Numbered from the stretch's first letter, positions 26,982 through 36,300 are shown. The stretch: DNA of 64,000 bases from Lewinella sp. LCG006 (GCF_040784935.1 NZ_CP160680.1:2285501-2349500), one strand, 5' to 3'. Translations and numbers: made by a program. The notes: generated by a model not told the origin, from the sequence alone.

Positions 26982-27914
26982 TTAAGTGAGCAATTCACGT
27001 TTCAGGAGACTACTTGCTACCGCTATTTCTGCAGCCAGACGAGCATTATTGAGCACCAATTCAATGTTTGAGACCAAGCTTTTTCCTTCCGTCAATTCTT
27101 TTATTTTGCTCAACAAATAAGGCGTAATGGCTTTTCCTTTGATCTTTTCGCGCGTAGCCTCCGCTAGTGCATGTTCAATAATGCCGTTGAGGTAAGTGGC
27201 GTCCATGCTGAATTTTTCCGGCACGGGGTTCGCGATGATGGCCCCTCCAGCTAAACCAGCATTCCATTTGGTAGCCAAAACTGTTGCTACTTCTTCCGGT
27301 GTATGTAAGGTATAATCGACCCCCAATCCGCTTTCTCGAGAATAAAAAGCAGGAAACTCACGGGTTTGATAACCGATTACTGGTACGCCATAGGTTTCGA
27401 GGTACTCCAAGGTGAGTGGTAAATCCAGGATTGACTTCGCACCAGCGCAAACAACGGCTACATTCGTTCGTGCCAATTCTTGCAAATCTGCCGAAATGTC
27501 AAAATTTTCTGCTCCGCCGCGGTGTACGCCACCAATACCGCCAGTGGCAAAGAGCTCAATGCCGGCCTGTGCTGCAATGATCATTGTGGCCGCAACCGTT
27601 GTTGCTCCAAGCTGTTTTTTTGCCAGAAGAAAAGGGATATCCCGCCGACTGGCCTTGGCCACTGCGGTGCCTGTTTTTCCCAGCGTCTCGATTTGGTCGA
27701 GGTTCAAACCTGCGCACAGTTGTCCATCAAGAATGGCGATGGTTGCTGGTACAGCACCGGCTTTCCGAACAGTTTCCTCTACCCGCAGGGCTGTTTCTAC
27801 ATTTTCAGGGTAAGGCATCCCGTGGGAGATGATCGTTGATTCTAAGGCTACAACCGCCTTTCCGTCAGCTAATGCATCAGCTACTTCTTCCTTTTTGTTG
27901 AGGTATTGGCTCAT
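26982..27914 (-). CDS. psuG: Pseudouridine-5'-phosphate glycosidase PsuG
   Basis: 310 residues. Reversibly splits pseudouridine 5'-phosphate into uracil and ribose 5-phosphate. Family blocks: ALESTIISHGMPYPENVE, VPATIAILDG, KKQLGATTVAATM with the catalytic Lys, FATGGIGGVHRG, CAGAKSILDLPLTLEYLET, and NPVPEKFSMD. Preceded by psuK with a 55-bp gap, so both steps are encoded together. Confidence 0.96.
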   Translation of the reverse strand: MSQYLNKKEEVADALADGKAVVALESTIISHGMPYPENVETALRVEETVRKAGAVPATIAILDGQLCAGLNLDQIETLGKTGTAVAKASRRDIPFLLAKKQLGATTVAATMIIAAQAGIELFATGGIGGVHRGGAENFDISADLQELARTNVAVVCAGAKSILDLPLTLEYLETYGVPVIGYQTREFPAFYSRESGLGVDYTLHTPEEVATVLATKWNAGLAGGAIIANPVPEKFSMDATYLNGIIEHALAEATREKIKGKAITPYLLSKIKELTEGKSLVSNIELVLNNARLAAEIAVASSLLKRELLT

Positions 27915-27969
27915 CAGATCGTCAATTACTATTTGCGATTTTTATTGCGCAGAAAATAAATTGCTGTTG

Positions 27970-28893
27970 CTAACAAAATTTACGGATATGCTCCAATAAG
28001 ACCGCCTGCGACATTTCCTTATTGATTGCTCCTTCGGCGCGTACCGCTACGGTGGATGCGGCCAAGCCCGCCCGGCAACAATCCTCCAGCGACCATTTGC
28101 GTAAGCTGGCCCAGATCAGGCCTGCCTGAAAAGCATCTCCTGCTCCCGTGGTGTCTGCTACTTTTACCTTGGCTGCTGGCAGATGAATTTTTCGTTCAGC
28201 ATCAGCAGCATAAGCCCCGTGATCACCCAATGTAATGAACACCCGCTGTACACCAGCTGCAAGCCACCTGCTGGCTAATTTTTCTACATCGCTTGATTGT
28301 GAGAGGGGTTGCCCGCTTAATACTTCGGCCTGACGGCGATTTACCTTTACGGTATGAAACTTGCCAAGCTGGTCCTTGACCCTGGTAGCCAATTGCGCCG
28401 AAACGGGGTCGAGATAAATAGGTACATCCAGCTCTTGGGCCAGCAACCACTCAATGGCCGCTGGTGGTGTATTGGTTTCCAAACAAATGATGCTTGCTTC
28501 TTGCAGCGCGGGGAGCTGAGACTCCAGGTAAGCAGGCGTGATTACGTCTAAAATAGAAAGGTCGGCGATCCCGGCAAAGAGATCATTCTTTTCGTCCAGT
28601 ATCGCCAGGTTGAGTGCACCTTTGCGGCCATTAGCCAGGATGCTGTAGCGTACACCAATGTTCAGCTCCTGGCATTCGGAGAGCAGTGCTTTGCCATTGC
28701 GATCATCACCAAAGACGGTCATCAATTCCGTGGGCAAGCCTAGCCGAACGAGATTTTCGGCCAAGTTGCGACCTACGCCACCCGAAGACTTTACAATTCT
28801 ACCCGGTACTGATTCCGTTAAGGTTGGTTTTCGTTGAGGAAAGCCTACCATATCCGTCAGTGCTGCTCCCAGCACAAAGATTGGTTTACTCAT
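27970..28893 (-). CDS. psuK: Pseudouridine kinase, PfkB family
   Basis: 307 residues from the ATG at 28893. PfkB/ribokinase fold: GGVGRNLAENLVRLG near the N-terminus, substrate lid, VKVNRRQAEVLSG, and the C-terminal signature DTTGAGDAFQAGL with the catalytic Asp. Placement directly before psuG and GGVxRN support pseudouridine as substrate. First gene of a four-gene minus-strand operon; its start is 110 bp from the divergent BtpA-family gene. Confidence 0.9.
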   Translation of the reverse strand: MSKPIFVLGAALTDMVGFPQRKPTLTESVPGRIVKSSGGVGRNLAENLVRLGLPTELMTVFGDDRNGKALLSECQELNIGVRYSILANGRKGALNLAILDEKNDLFAGIADLSILDVITPAYLESQLPALQEASIICLETNTPPAAIEWLLAQELDVPIYLDPVSAQLATRVKDQLGKFHTVKVNRRQAEVLSGQPLSQSSDVEKLASRWLAAGVQRVFITLGDHGAYAADAERKIHLPAAKVKVADTTGAGDAFQAGLIWASLRKWSLEDCCRAGLAASTVAVRAEGAINKEMSQAVLLEHIRKFC

Positions 28894-29003
28894 GTTTTTA
28901 GGGATATTTAAGCACAGAGATACGAAAAATTCCGGGGTCTTTATAGAAGACTTGTTTGCCATTGCACAGATATTGCGCCAACTTTGTCCTAAACTCTTCC
29001 CTT

Positions 29004-29813
29004 ATGCCTTTTTCCTTATCCGCTACCTTTCCTGATCGTAAGCCGCTGGTGGCGATGATCCATGTGCCGGCATTACCCGGTACGCCCGCTTATCAAAACA
29101 ACTGGCCTGCCGTGTTGAAAAAAGTGCGGCAAGAAGCTGAGCTACTCGCTACTGCGGGGGTAGATGCCTTGCTCCTCGAAAATATGCACGATACGCCTTA
29201 TGCTGCAAGGACAGTAGGCCCTGAAATTGTGAGCGGCATGACAGCCGTGGCGCTAGCGGTGAAAAATATTGCGCCCCAATTACCCTGTGGTATTCAAATT
29301 TTGGCAGGAGCGAATCAGGCTGCTTTGGCGGTTGCATTGGCTGCTGATCTCCAATTCATCCGAGCCGAAGGTTTTGTTTTTGGCCACTTGGCGGACGAGG
29401 GTTGGATGAACAGTGATGCAGCAGAGCTGCTCCGTTACCGGAGAAATATAGGGGCTGAACATATTGCTGTCTTCACCGACGTCAAGAAGAAACACAGTGC
29501 CCACGCCATGACGGCGGATGTGGACTTGGCGGAGACGGCCAAAGCTGCTCAGTTTTTCCGTACAGATGGCTTGATTGTCACCGGAACTGCTACCGGAACG
29601 GAAGCAAAACCCGAAGATTTGGCAGCGGTAAAAAAAGCGTGTCCTGATCTTCCGCTGTTGGTAGGGTCAGGGATTACGCCCGGCAATATCAAGCATTATC
29701 TGCCTTTTGCGGATGGGTTTATCGTCGGGTCGGCATTGAAAAAAGAGGGGCACTGGGCGAATGATATTGATCCTCGCAGGGTGGAGGAGATGGTGGGGGC
29801 TTTGGTGGGATGA
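29004..29813 (+). CDS. BtpA/SgcQ-family TIM-barrel protein
   Basis: 269 residues from the ATG at 29004. Motifs of the family: VAMIHVPALPGTP, GVDALLLENMHDTPY, GIQILAGANQAALAVALAA, FIRAEGFVFGHLADEGWM, VFTDVKKKHSAHA, GLIVTGTATGTE and LLVGSGITPGNI (phosphate-binding end of a TIM barrel). BtpA is named for a photosystem I phenotype in cyanobacteria, but most members occur in non-photosynthetic organisms. The divergent psuK/psuG pair makes a role in nucleoside or ribose-phosphate metabolism plausible (inference). Confidence 0.88.
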   Translation: MPFSLSATFPDRKPLVAMIHVPALPGTPAYQNNWPAVLKKVRQEAELLATAGVDALLLENMHDTPYAARTVGPEIVSGMTAVALAVKNIAPQLPCGIQILAGANQAALAVALAADLQFIRAEGFVFGHLADEGWMNSDAAELLRYRRNIGAEHIAVFTDVKKKHSAHAMTADVDLAETAKAAQFFRTDGLIVTGTATGTEAKPEDLAAVKKACPDLPLLVGSGITPGNIKHYLPFADGFIVGSALKKEGHWANDIDPRRVEEMVGALVG

Positions 29814-29815
29814 CC

Positions 29816-30970
29816 CTATCTCACCCTCCGCCCTTTCCAATAAAAAGAAAGCGGCAACAAAGCCAGTGTACCAATCAGCACTATATAGAAAGGATGGATC
29901 AACTGCACGGGTAGTAGCCAAGTCAGCCACTTGCCCTCACCCATTTCGCGACAAGCAAAGCGCAGGTAAAATCCTTCGACTATCAATTTCACCAGCCAAG
30001 CTAAGGCCACTACAAAGGGCTGGAAAAAAAGTAAAGGAAGGAGCAGTAGCAGCCCCCAGGAGAGTAGATAAACCAGCCCTTGAAAAATGATCAAATAAGG
30101 ATCGCGATAAGCTCCCGTTTTTCCGGCCCAGCGCAGGCGTTGCCAAAATAATTTTGACCAACTATCCTCTGCTTCCGTGCAAACGGTAGCTGATGTAGTA
30201 AATAAGAACTGAATGGATTTGACGTCTTTCTTTACCGCTTTTTGCAGCAAGAAAATATCATCGCCTGAGGCCAGCTTTTCATTACCCAGGTAAGCGCCGA
30301 GTTCCTGGAAATAAGTTTTGGTAAAGGCCAGGTTGGCCCCATTGGCTAAAAGTGGACGCCCCTGATAAACGGCGGCTCCGGTGAGCAACATAGTGCCGCA
30401 AACATCCAGCCCTTGCCAGGCAGTGAGCAAGCTTGCGGGGCCGCTCATTTTTACGGGACCTAAGATCATTTTTGCGCCCCCGTGCCAAGCAGCAGCTATT
30501 TCTTCCAGCCAGCCCTTCGGCACAACCACATCTGCATCGGTGGTGACGATGAGTGTCCCCTGGGCTTTTTGAATGGCTTTTTCCAGTGCTGCTTTTTTGC
30601 CCTGACCATGATCTCCTTGCAGCGGTATCAAGTGCACTCTTTGATCTATGATTTGCTCGACGATCTTGGCGGTGCCATCCGATGAATGATCATCAATGAC
30701 AATAATTTCCATTTTTCCGAAAGGGTAATCCTGGCTCAAGACCGACTGAAGGCAAGCCCCGATATTGGCCGCTTCGTTGCGAGCCGGAATGATGACGGAA
30801 ATTAGGGGTAATTCAGCAGCAGCGACAGGAGCACGATAAGCTCGCGCACCATCTTTCCAACGCTTGGCAAGCCAGGCCAGAAAAAAAGCGTACAGCAGGC
30901 TTAGCACCAGCGTACCATACAGCACTACGGTACTAGCCACTAGGTAAAAGATACTTGGTACAACATCCAT
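29816..30970 (-). CDS. Family 2 glycosyltransferase, membrane-anchored
   Basis: 384 residues. One N-terminal membrane helix (VASTVVLYGTLVLSLLYAFF), GT-A catalytic domain (LISVIIPARNEAANIGACL, IIVIDDHSSDG, VTTDADVVVPKGWL, SGDDIFLLQKAVK, QRLRWAGKTG in place of QxxRW), then two or three C-terminal helices. DxD and the QxxRW-like motif fit a processive or lipid-linked transferase. Acceptor and sugar unknown. It stands convergent to the BtpA-family gene, 2 bp apart. Confidence 0.87.
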   Translation of the reverse strand: MDVVPSIFYLVASTVVLYGTLVLSLLYAFFLAWLAKRWKDGARAYRAPVAAAELPLISVIIPARNEAANIGACLQSVLSQDYPFGKMEIIVIDDHSSDGTAKIVEQIIDQRVHLIPLQGDHGQGKKAALEKAIQKAQGTLIVTTDADVVVPKGWLEEIAAAWHGGAKMILGPVKMSGPASLLTAWQGLDVCGTMLLTGAAVYQGRPLLANGANLAFTKTYFQELGAYLGNEKLASGDDIFLLQKAVKKDVKSIQFLFTTSATVCTEAEDSWSKLFWQRLRWAGKTGAYRDPYLIIFQGLVYLLSWGLLLLLPLLFFQPFVVALAWLVKLIVEGFYLRFACREMGEGKWLTWLLPVQLIHPFYIVLIGTLALLPLSFYWKGRRVR

Positions 30971-31077
30971 TTGTAGGAATTTAAACCGCTAAGAAAGCAC
31001 CGCGAAGCTCGCCGGCTGTACCAGCATGGGAGGTAAACCTTTCTGACGGAGTACTTGGCAAGACGTCAAATTTGGGT

Positions 31078-31143
31078 TATTCAAAATCCCTATCCCCCCT
31101 GTCCGCTTGGTCAGGCGGGCTCTACTAAGTACCTAATACAGTG
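31078..31143 (-). repeat. 3'-end repeat, copy B (behind the EnvC-like gene)
   Basis: On the minus strand, after the stop codon and a GTGA/TCAC hairpin, comes CACTGTATTAGGTAC, TTAGTAGA, then GCCCGCCTGACCAAGCGGAC and AGGGGGGATAGGGATTTT. The long second half is shared almost base for base with copy D at 43735-43801. Confidence 0.7.
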
Positions 31144-31153
31144 AGATTTCACA

Positions 31154-32374
31154 TTACTTACTGATCCAACGCTCAGGATTCAGTCGTTCTTTTTGGCGCC
31201 ATAGCTCAAAGTGGAGTTCTCCGGCTTGGGTGCTGATATTACCGATCGTTTGGCCCGCAACAAGGGTAGTGCCGCTACTTACGCTCACACTTTCCAGATT
31301 CGAATATACCGTATAGTAGTCTCCGTGTCTTACCAGTACCATATTGCGGTAACCGGGTACAAAATGGGTGCTCACTACCGTGCCCGCAGCTACGGCCTTG
31401 ACCCCCGTGTTGGTTTTGATACCGATATCGATACCGTTGTTAGATATTTCCACCCCCTTGACGGTGGGGTGGGGCTGACGGCCAAACCTTTTTACAATTT
31501 CTCCCTCCACGGGCCAGGGTAGGCGGCCTTTTTGGCTTCCAAAATTACTGGTGTCATTATTTCCTTCCGGCGCTGCGGTGTTGCTGGCGGCAGGTGTCGT
31601 AGTGGCCGTCTCTGTTCTGGTTCTTTCTGCTTTGCGTATCCTGGCCATCTCCGAGGCGATGGATTGCTCAATGGCTTGATTGAGTTCTTCGCGGGCGATC
31701 TCCTGCCGTTTGATGTCGGCGAGAAGCGTGGCTTCACTCTTATTGAGTTTGGTCAACAACTGATCCTGAGCCACCTTTTCTCGGCTGATGGCTACTTTCT
31801 GATTTTCCTCGGTGAGTAGCAACCTTTCTTTTTCCTCCCGACGTACTTCCAGTTGAGTAAGCTTAGTTTGCAATGATTTTTGCGTGGCCACAATCAGGCG
31901 AGCCTGGCGACTTCTGAATCGTTGGTACTGGCGGAGGTATTGCCAACGCCGAAAAGCTTCGTTAAAATTTCGCGATGATAAGAGAAAGCTGAGCCAGGTA
32001 TGCTGTAGGCGGCTACGATAAGCCGCCCGTACCAAGTGGCTGTACTCTTCTTTCAATCGATCTACATCTTCATTGAGGGCTAGGACGACTTCATTGGTAC
32101 GAATGATACTGGCATCCGTGTAGGAAATTTCTTGCTGAAGGGTGCTAATGAGTTCTTCCCTTTTGCGAATCTGTTGTTGCAGTAATGCCAACTGCTCTAC
32201 CGTAGCTGCTTTGTTGCGGCGGGTATCCCCCAAACGGCGGTTGTTGGCGTTGATTTCCGCCATCAATTCTGCTCGTTTGTTCTTCAGTGCGTCTGCTGAC
32301 TGCCCTGATAAAGCGCCTGTGGTACTGCATACGATCAGTAGCAGTAAAAGTGCATTACTTAGACATCCGCTCAT
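31154..32374 (-). CDS. EnvC/NlpD-like murein hydrolase activator (coiled coil plus degenerate LytM domain)
   Basis: 406 residues from the ATG at 32374. Signal peptide, then a long coiled coil (about 30-260; KRAELMAEINANNRRLGDTR onward), Thr/Pro linker and a C-terminal M23/LytM domain (PWPVEGEIVKRFG, GIDIGIKTN, VLVRHGDYYTVYSNL, LHFELW). Two of the four zinc ligands are replaced: NNGID instead of HxGxD and ELHFE instead of HxHFE. This is the pattern of EnvC, which does not cut peptidoglycan itself but activates amidases at the division site. Start overlaps the DUF4292 gene by 20 bp; together with DUF4292 and TPR genes it forms an operon. Confidence 0.85.
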   Translation of the reverse strand: MSGCLSNALLLLLIVCSTTGALSGQSADALKNKRAELMAEINANNRRLGDTRRNKAATVEQLALLQQQIRKREELISTLQQEISYTDASIIRTNEVVLALNEDVDRLKEEYSHLVRAAYRSRLQHTWLSFLLSSRNFNEAFRRWQYLRQYQRFRSRQARLIVATQKSLQTKLTQLEVRREEKERLLLTEENQKVAISREKVAQDQLLTKLNKSEATLLADIKRQEIAREELNQAIEQSIASEMARIRKAERTRTETATTTPAASNTAAPEGNNDTSNFGSQKGRLPWPVEGEIVKRFGRQPHPTVKGVEISNNGIDIGIKTNTGVKAVAAGTVVSTHFVPGYRNMVLVRHGDYYTVYSNLESVSVSSGTTLVAGQTIGNISTQAGELHFELWRQKERLNPERWISK

Positions 32375-33149
32375 AGCGCGGAGGCACACTGAAATCGAAA
32401 TCGGTAGGAACGTTGAGCTCAACTTGGGTAAATTCTATTTCTATCTCTGCCTTCCCGGTTTCCCGGCTATTGACAGCAATTTTACGAAGGTAAGAAAAAT
32501 CACGGTTGGTGCCAGCATCCTGATAGTTCAGTAATTGAATGGCTAGTGAGCGGGCGTTGCCTCCTTGCTGTACCTCCATCCTATCCAACTGGTAATTGGG
32601 CAGCAAGAACCAGAAATCGTTGCGCGCATCTTCATCTTGTGCAGACCACCGCAGGGTATTTTCTTCAGTACTTGCCTTAGGCGTATACTGGGTCAGGTAA
32701 ACCGGGTTTCCGAGCAAAATTTGTTGCAACATCGTGAGGTCGGCAGGCAGCTTAAAACGCTCGGCGATATAGCTAATAGGCTCCGCCGCGTACTCTTTGT
32801 TGAAACGATCTATGATGAATAGCGAATCGGGCGTGACCATTGCACGAGCAACTTCGAAGCCAAACTTCTTAACACTCATCCAGATAGCTCGGTCTTTTTG
32901 CATTTTAATGGTAGCGGTACCACCTACAGACATGTCGCCATCATCAAAGGAAAGGCGAGCACTACCGTTGAGCCACTCTGCCTGGATTTGGTTTTGGGCA
33001 AAAACTTTCAGATAATCAGCCGGCCCCATGGGGCGATCGACGGTGGTTGTTTCGGTGGCTTTTTTAGCGGTGTTACAACCACTGGACAAAACCAGGGTCA
33101 GCACAATAAAAACACCTAAGAACGAACGAAATGCTGGTAGTGAAATCAT
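32355..33149 (-). CDS. DUF4292 lipoprotein (LolA/LolB-like fold)
   Basis: 264 residues, signal MISLPAFRSFLGVFIVLTLVLSSGC with lipidated Cys. The mature part has the DUF4292 features (AEWLNGSARLSFDDGDMSVGGTATIKMQKDRAIWMSVKKFGFEVARA, given here in pieces: LSFDDGDMSVGG; IWMSVKKFGFEVARA; VTPDSLFIIDRFNKEY). This fold is related to lipoprotein carriers, so envelope lipid or lipoprotein handling is a reasonable guess. Translation is coupled to the TPR gene upstream (ATGA overlap at 33146-33149). Confidence 0.85.
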   Translation of the reverse strand: MISLPAFRSFLGVFIVLTLVLSSGCNTAKKATETTTVDRPMGPADYLKVFAQNQIQAEWLNGSARLSFDDGDMSVGGTATIKMQKDRAIWMSVKKFGFEVARAMVTPDSLFIIDRFNKEYAAEPISYIAERFKLPADLTMLQQILLGNPVYLTQYTPKASTEENTLRWSAQDEDARNDFWFLLPNYQLDRMEVQQGGNARSLAIQLLNYQDAGTNRDFSYLRKIAVNSRETGKAEIEIEFTQVELNVPTDFDFSVPPRYERMSK

Positions 33150-34840
33150 AAACTCCGATTTGCAATTTTATCTTCTAAACGCTTACTATCGCCGCCTAGT
33201 GTCTTGGCTTCCTGCCAAAAGGAAACGGCTTGATCTGGATGCTTGAGTTGAAACTGGATGTCCCCCGCCAACTCCAAAGCAGCAGGCCAATAGGCCGCGC
33301 CGTTGGTACGGGCTTTGGCATTCCATTCTTGCGCTTGCTCGTAGCGACCATCCTGGTAATATACTTTGGCTAAGCCATTGGCATAATAGGGATGGTATGG
33401 CATTTGGTTGGCTGCTTGTTCGGCCGCCGCCTTGGCGTTTTTCAGGTCATTTTTTTCCAGCAGGTATTCCGCATAACGGTAGTTGACATCTGGCGACGTA
33501 GGGGCCAACTCCAAAGCCTGCTTGAATGCAGCTGCCGCAGCTGATTTATCCCCTTGATGACTGTACACCTGTCCTTCAATGGCTTGAATTTCTCCGCGCA
33601 GGGCCTGGTCTCGGCCGCTCATCATGGTGGCCATGCTGGTGGCGTCGAGGGCTTCGTCGTAGCGTTTCGTCGCATCGGCTCCCAATGCCAGAAAATATTG
33701 GATGACGGCGCGGTTGGGGAAAATATCCAAGGCGTCATTGGCGGCTTTGTAAAGCCCTTCCCCATCACCTACTTCGTAGAGAGCCGTGAGCAGTTGTTCC
33801 CATACGGGAAACACATTTTCATCGCGTTCCAGCGTAGTTTTGTACTTCTGAATAGCTTCTTTCTTTCGTCCAGAATGATAGAGCAAATCTCCCGCTGCTG
33901 AAAACGGCTTGGCATCGCTGTTGTGAACACCTTCCATAATGGTCGTAAGTTCCAAAGCCGCATCGGCAATGACACGATTTCCTGTTTCGGCCACCATGGT
34001 AATGAAAGGGTAAAGCTTACTGATTTTCAGATCTACGGCAACGTCGCTGCGTTCGAAGGCGGGTCGCAATTCAGCGAGATAGCGGAGTTCGTCTTGCTGT
34101 ATATTAGAGCCTCCAGCCAGGGCCAGTTGCGCCTTGGCGTCTTTGGGGTCTTGGGCAATAATTTGCTCGTACACTTTCCGAGCGGCAGCCGTATCACCTT
34201 GAGCATCGTAAAAAGCAGCCAGAATGTGCTTGTATTCCAGCACCTTGGGGTAGACCTCCACCAGGTGTTCCAGTTCTTTGGCGGCGCGTTTGGTATCGCC
34301 CAAACCTAAAAAGAGGGTGTGGCGGCGGCGGGCAATTTCTTCGTTAAGCCCGATGGCTTTTTCTAAATCGTCGTAGACCTTAAGCGCTTTATCAATCTCC
34401 TGGGCGCGAACCAAAAAATAAGCCCAGCGGAAATAGACGTACTGATCATCTGGCGACTTCTTGGCCAAGGCCTCGTAAAGTGCTGCCCCTTCGGCGTTGC
34501 GCCCTTCTTGCTGGTAGATGTCGGCCAAAAACTTGAGGTACCATTCGTTATCGGGAGCTAAATCGGTTGCCAGTTTCAGGTAACGAACCGCATCCTCGAT
34601 GTCACCCTGCGCGTGTAGCAAACGGCCGAGTTCGTAAGCGACGGCGGCATTGCTGCCATCCTGGCGATTCAGCTCACGCAGCATGCTTACGGCCTTATCG
34701 TAATTGCCCAATAGTTTTTCGCGGTTGGCTTCAATAAAAAGCTTTTCGCGGTTGACTTCTTCTTCCGTCACTTGCTCCTGCGCGAACACAGCACTCAAAG
34801 ACAAAAGCATCAAAAAGGGTAGTAGTATCTTTCGACTCAC
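33146..34840 (-). CDS. Periplasmic TPR-repeat protein
   Basis: 564 residues beginning with GTG at 34840. Signal peptide MSRKILLPFLMLLSLSAVFA-QE. About twelve tetratricopeptide-like units fill the rest (for example AVAYELGRLLHAQGDIEDAVRYL, in short form YELGRLLHAQGDIEDA, and YRYAEYLLEKNDLKNAKAAA). Likely a scaffold for envelope proteins. Heads the TPR-DUF4292-EnvC-like operon, suggesting a shared envelope or division function. A -7 box lies 27 bp upstream. Confidence 0.87.
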   Translation of the reverse strand: MSRKILLPFLMLLSLSAVFAQEQVTEEEVNREKLFIEANREKLLGNYDKAVSMLRELNRQDGSNAAVAYELGRLLHAQGDIEDAVRYLKLATDLAPDNEWYLKFLADIYQQEGRNAEGAALYEALAKKSPDDQYVYFRWAYFLVRAQEIDKALKVYDDLEKAIGLNEEIARRRHTLFLGLGDTKRAAKELEHLVEVYPKVLEYKHILAAFYDAQGDTAAARKVYEQIIAQDPKDAKAQLALAGGSNIQQDELRYLAELRPAFERSDVAVDLKISKLYPFITMVAETGNRVIADAALELTTIMEGVHNSDAKPFSAAGDLLYHSGRKKEAIQKYKTTLERDENVFPVWEQLLTALYEVGDGEGLYKAANDALDIFPNRAVIQYFLALGADATKRYDEALDATSMATMMSGRDQALRGEIQAIEGQVYSHQGDKSAAAAAFKQALELAPTSPDVNYRYAEYLLEKNDLKNAKAAAEQAANQMPYHPYYANGLAKVYYQDGRYEQAQEWNAKARTNGAAYWPAALELAGDIQFQLKHPDQAVSFWQEAKTLGGDSKRLEDKIANRSL

Positions 34841-34867
34841 AACAGTGGGTTATCTTAATAAAACACA

Positions 34868-34875
34868 CAAATTTA
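34868..34875 (-). promoter_or_regulatory. Promoter -7 box (TAAATTTG) of the TPR/DUF4292/EnvC-like operon
   Basis: Exact TAnnTTTG on the minus strand, 27 bp before the GTG start of the TPR gene. Confidence 0.55.
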
Positions 34876-34976
34876 CAGTGCTTCAATGGAATAAAGCCAT
34901 TGGCACCTAATTAACAACAACGAAAATTCCTTTCTGGTTATTAGTCTGTTCGATGAAGTTAATTTTTAGAGCTTGT

Positions 34977-34984
34977 TATCTTTG
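34977..34984 (+). promoter_or_regulatory. Promoter -7 box (TATCTTTG) of the methylmalonyl-CoA epimerase gene
   Basis: Exact TAnnTTTG, 19 bp before the ATG at 35004. Its position rules out the in-frame ATG at 34953 as the true start. Confidence 0.6.
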
Positions 34985-35003
34985 TGAAAAAACAGGGAAA
35001 CTG

Positions 35004-35402
35004 ATGCAAATTGAACACCTCGGTATTGCCGTGAAAGACCTGGAAGCAGCCAATGAGCTGTATACGACCCTACTGGGTAAAGCACCCTACAAAGCGGAAG
35101 AAGTAGAAAGTGAAAAAGTGATGACTTCCTTCTTTCAAACGGGTGAATCCAAGATTGAGTTGCTGGCAGCTACCGCTCCAGAAAGTGCGATTGCCCAGTA
35201 CATCGAAAAACGGGGCGAGGGGATTCACCACGTCGCCTTCCGGGTAGCGGATATTCGTGCCGAGATGGAACGCCTACGGGAGCAGGGCTTTCGTTTACTC
35301 AACGAAGCACCGAAGCGAGGTGCAGACAATATGTGGGTTTGTTTTGTGCACCCGAAGTCTGCCAATGGGGTTTTGGTAGAGTTGTGTCAGCCGGTTGAGT
35401 GA
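35004..35402 (+). CDS. mce: Methylmalonyl-CoA epimerase
   Basis: 132 residues from the ATG at 35004. Two glyoxalase-fold repeats with metal ligands visible: His5 in IEHLGIAV, the GIHHVAFRV His and the C-terminal Glu in VLVELCQP; KIELL supplies the fourth acidic position. Interconverts (R)- and (S)-methylmalonyl-CoA, linking propionyl-CoA metabolism to succinyl-CoA through the B12-dependent mutase. Single gene with its own promoter. Confidence 0.94.
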   Translation: MQIEHLGIAVKDLEAANELYTTLLGKAPYKAEEVESEKVMTSFFQTGESKIELLAATAPESAIAQYIEKRGEGIHHVAFRVADIRAEMERLREQGFRLLNEAPKRGADNMWVCFVHPKSANGVLVELCQPVE

Positions 35403-35471
35403 AAAAAATAAAAATAGAGGGTAAGGTTTTGGTGGTATTAGGTATCTATCAATGAATCTAAAAACCACAAA

Positions 35472-36254
35472 ATGAAACCTTTTATTTTGCTTTTTCTATT
35501 TCCTTTCTTGTTGACAGCCCAAGACAAATCAATCATTTTCACGATGAGAGATCATCAAGTGAAACAACTGATTCTTAGCAGTGAAGATAATGTCAGCTAC
35601 GAATATGAGGATGGGTTGATCACTACCGCTGCTGTCATTGCAGGGGTTTCTTCCCAAACTTTCAATTATTACTCCGGAGATGATCGTCTCGACTCTGTGA
35701 TTGTTCATACCCACCTGAATAAAGAAATAAGGATCAGTAAGAAAATCTATGATTATGACAAAGGTGGTCAGCTCGTATGTACGCGTAATGGACAAGATCT
35801 GCTTAGGGAAAACGTGGAAGTAGACTCCTTCTTTTACAACGCCAAAGGACAGCTGGTCCAACTGCGACAATATCAAAATAAGCTGGGAATGGAAGCTGGC
35901 TACCGGCGAGTAGATCATTTGCTTCCCCAGGTTAGCGTTGATTACGAATACAATAACAGGGGGCAGATAATACGTGCTACCAGCTCAGGCTGGATGCTTC
36001 CTAGTACTACCCATTATTATTACGACGAGCAGGGGCGAGATCTGAGATCAGAAAAAATACTCTTTGTTGATGCCACCAAAGCGGAGGAAAACGAAGCCTG
36101 TTTGCGTATTGTCTCGGAAAGTGAATACGATGACACGGGCTTATTGGTTGTTACCAACATTTCTACTTACGAGATCAAGCCCAATGGGCGAGAAAAAAAG
36201 ATTCCTGGAAAAATTCAAATGAAACGCAGCTACACTTTTTACGATCATCTATAA
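35472..36254 (+). CDS. Secreted YD-repeat-like protein
   Basis: 260 residues, signal peptide MKPFILLFLFPFLLTAQ. About five irregular YD-type units (YDKGGQLVCTRNGQDLL, YNAKGQLVQLRQY, YEYNNRGQIIRATS, YYYDEQGRDLRSEK, SEYDDTGLLVV) of the kind seen in RHS/YD proteins, forming a small beta structure. No toxin or core domain follows. Common in Bacteroidota as short secreted proteins of unknown role. Confidence 0.7.
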   Translation: MKPFILLFLFPFLLTAQDKSIIFTMRDHQVKQLILSSEDNVSYEYEDGLITTAAVIAGVSSQTFNYYSGDDRLDSVIVHTHLNKEIRISKKIYDYDKGGQLVCTRNGQDLLRENVEVDSFFYNAKGQLVQLRQYQNKLGMEAGYRRVDHLLPQVSVDYEYNNRGQIIRATSSGWMLPSTTHYYYDEQGRDLRSEKILFVDATKAEENEACLRIVSESEYDDTGLLVVTNISTYEIKPNGREKKIPGKIQMKRSYTFYDHL

Positions 36255-36300
36255 ACAAAAGTGTCGGCTGTAACTAAGTCGCTTAGTAGACTCTTTTCAG

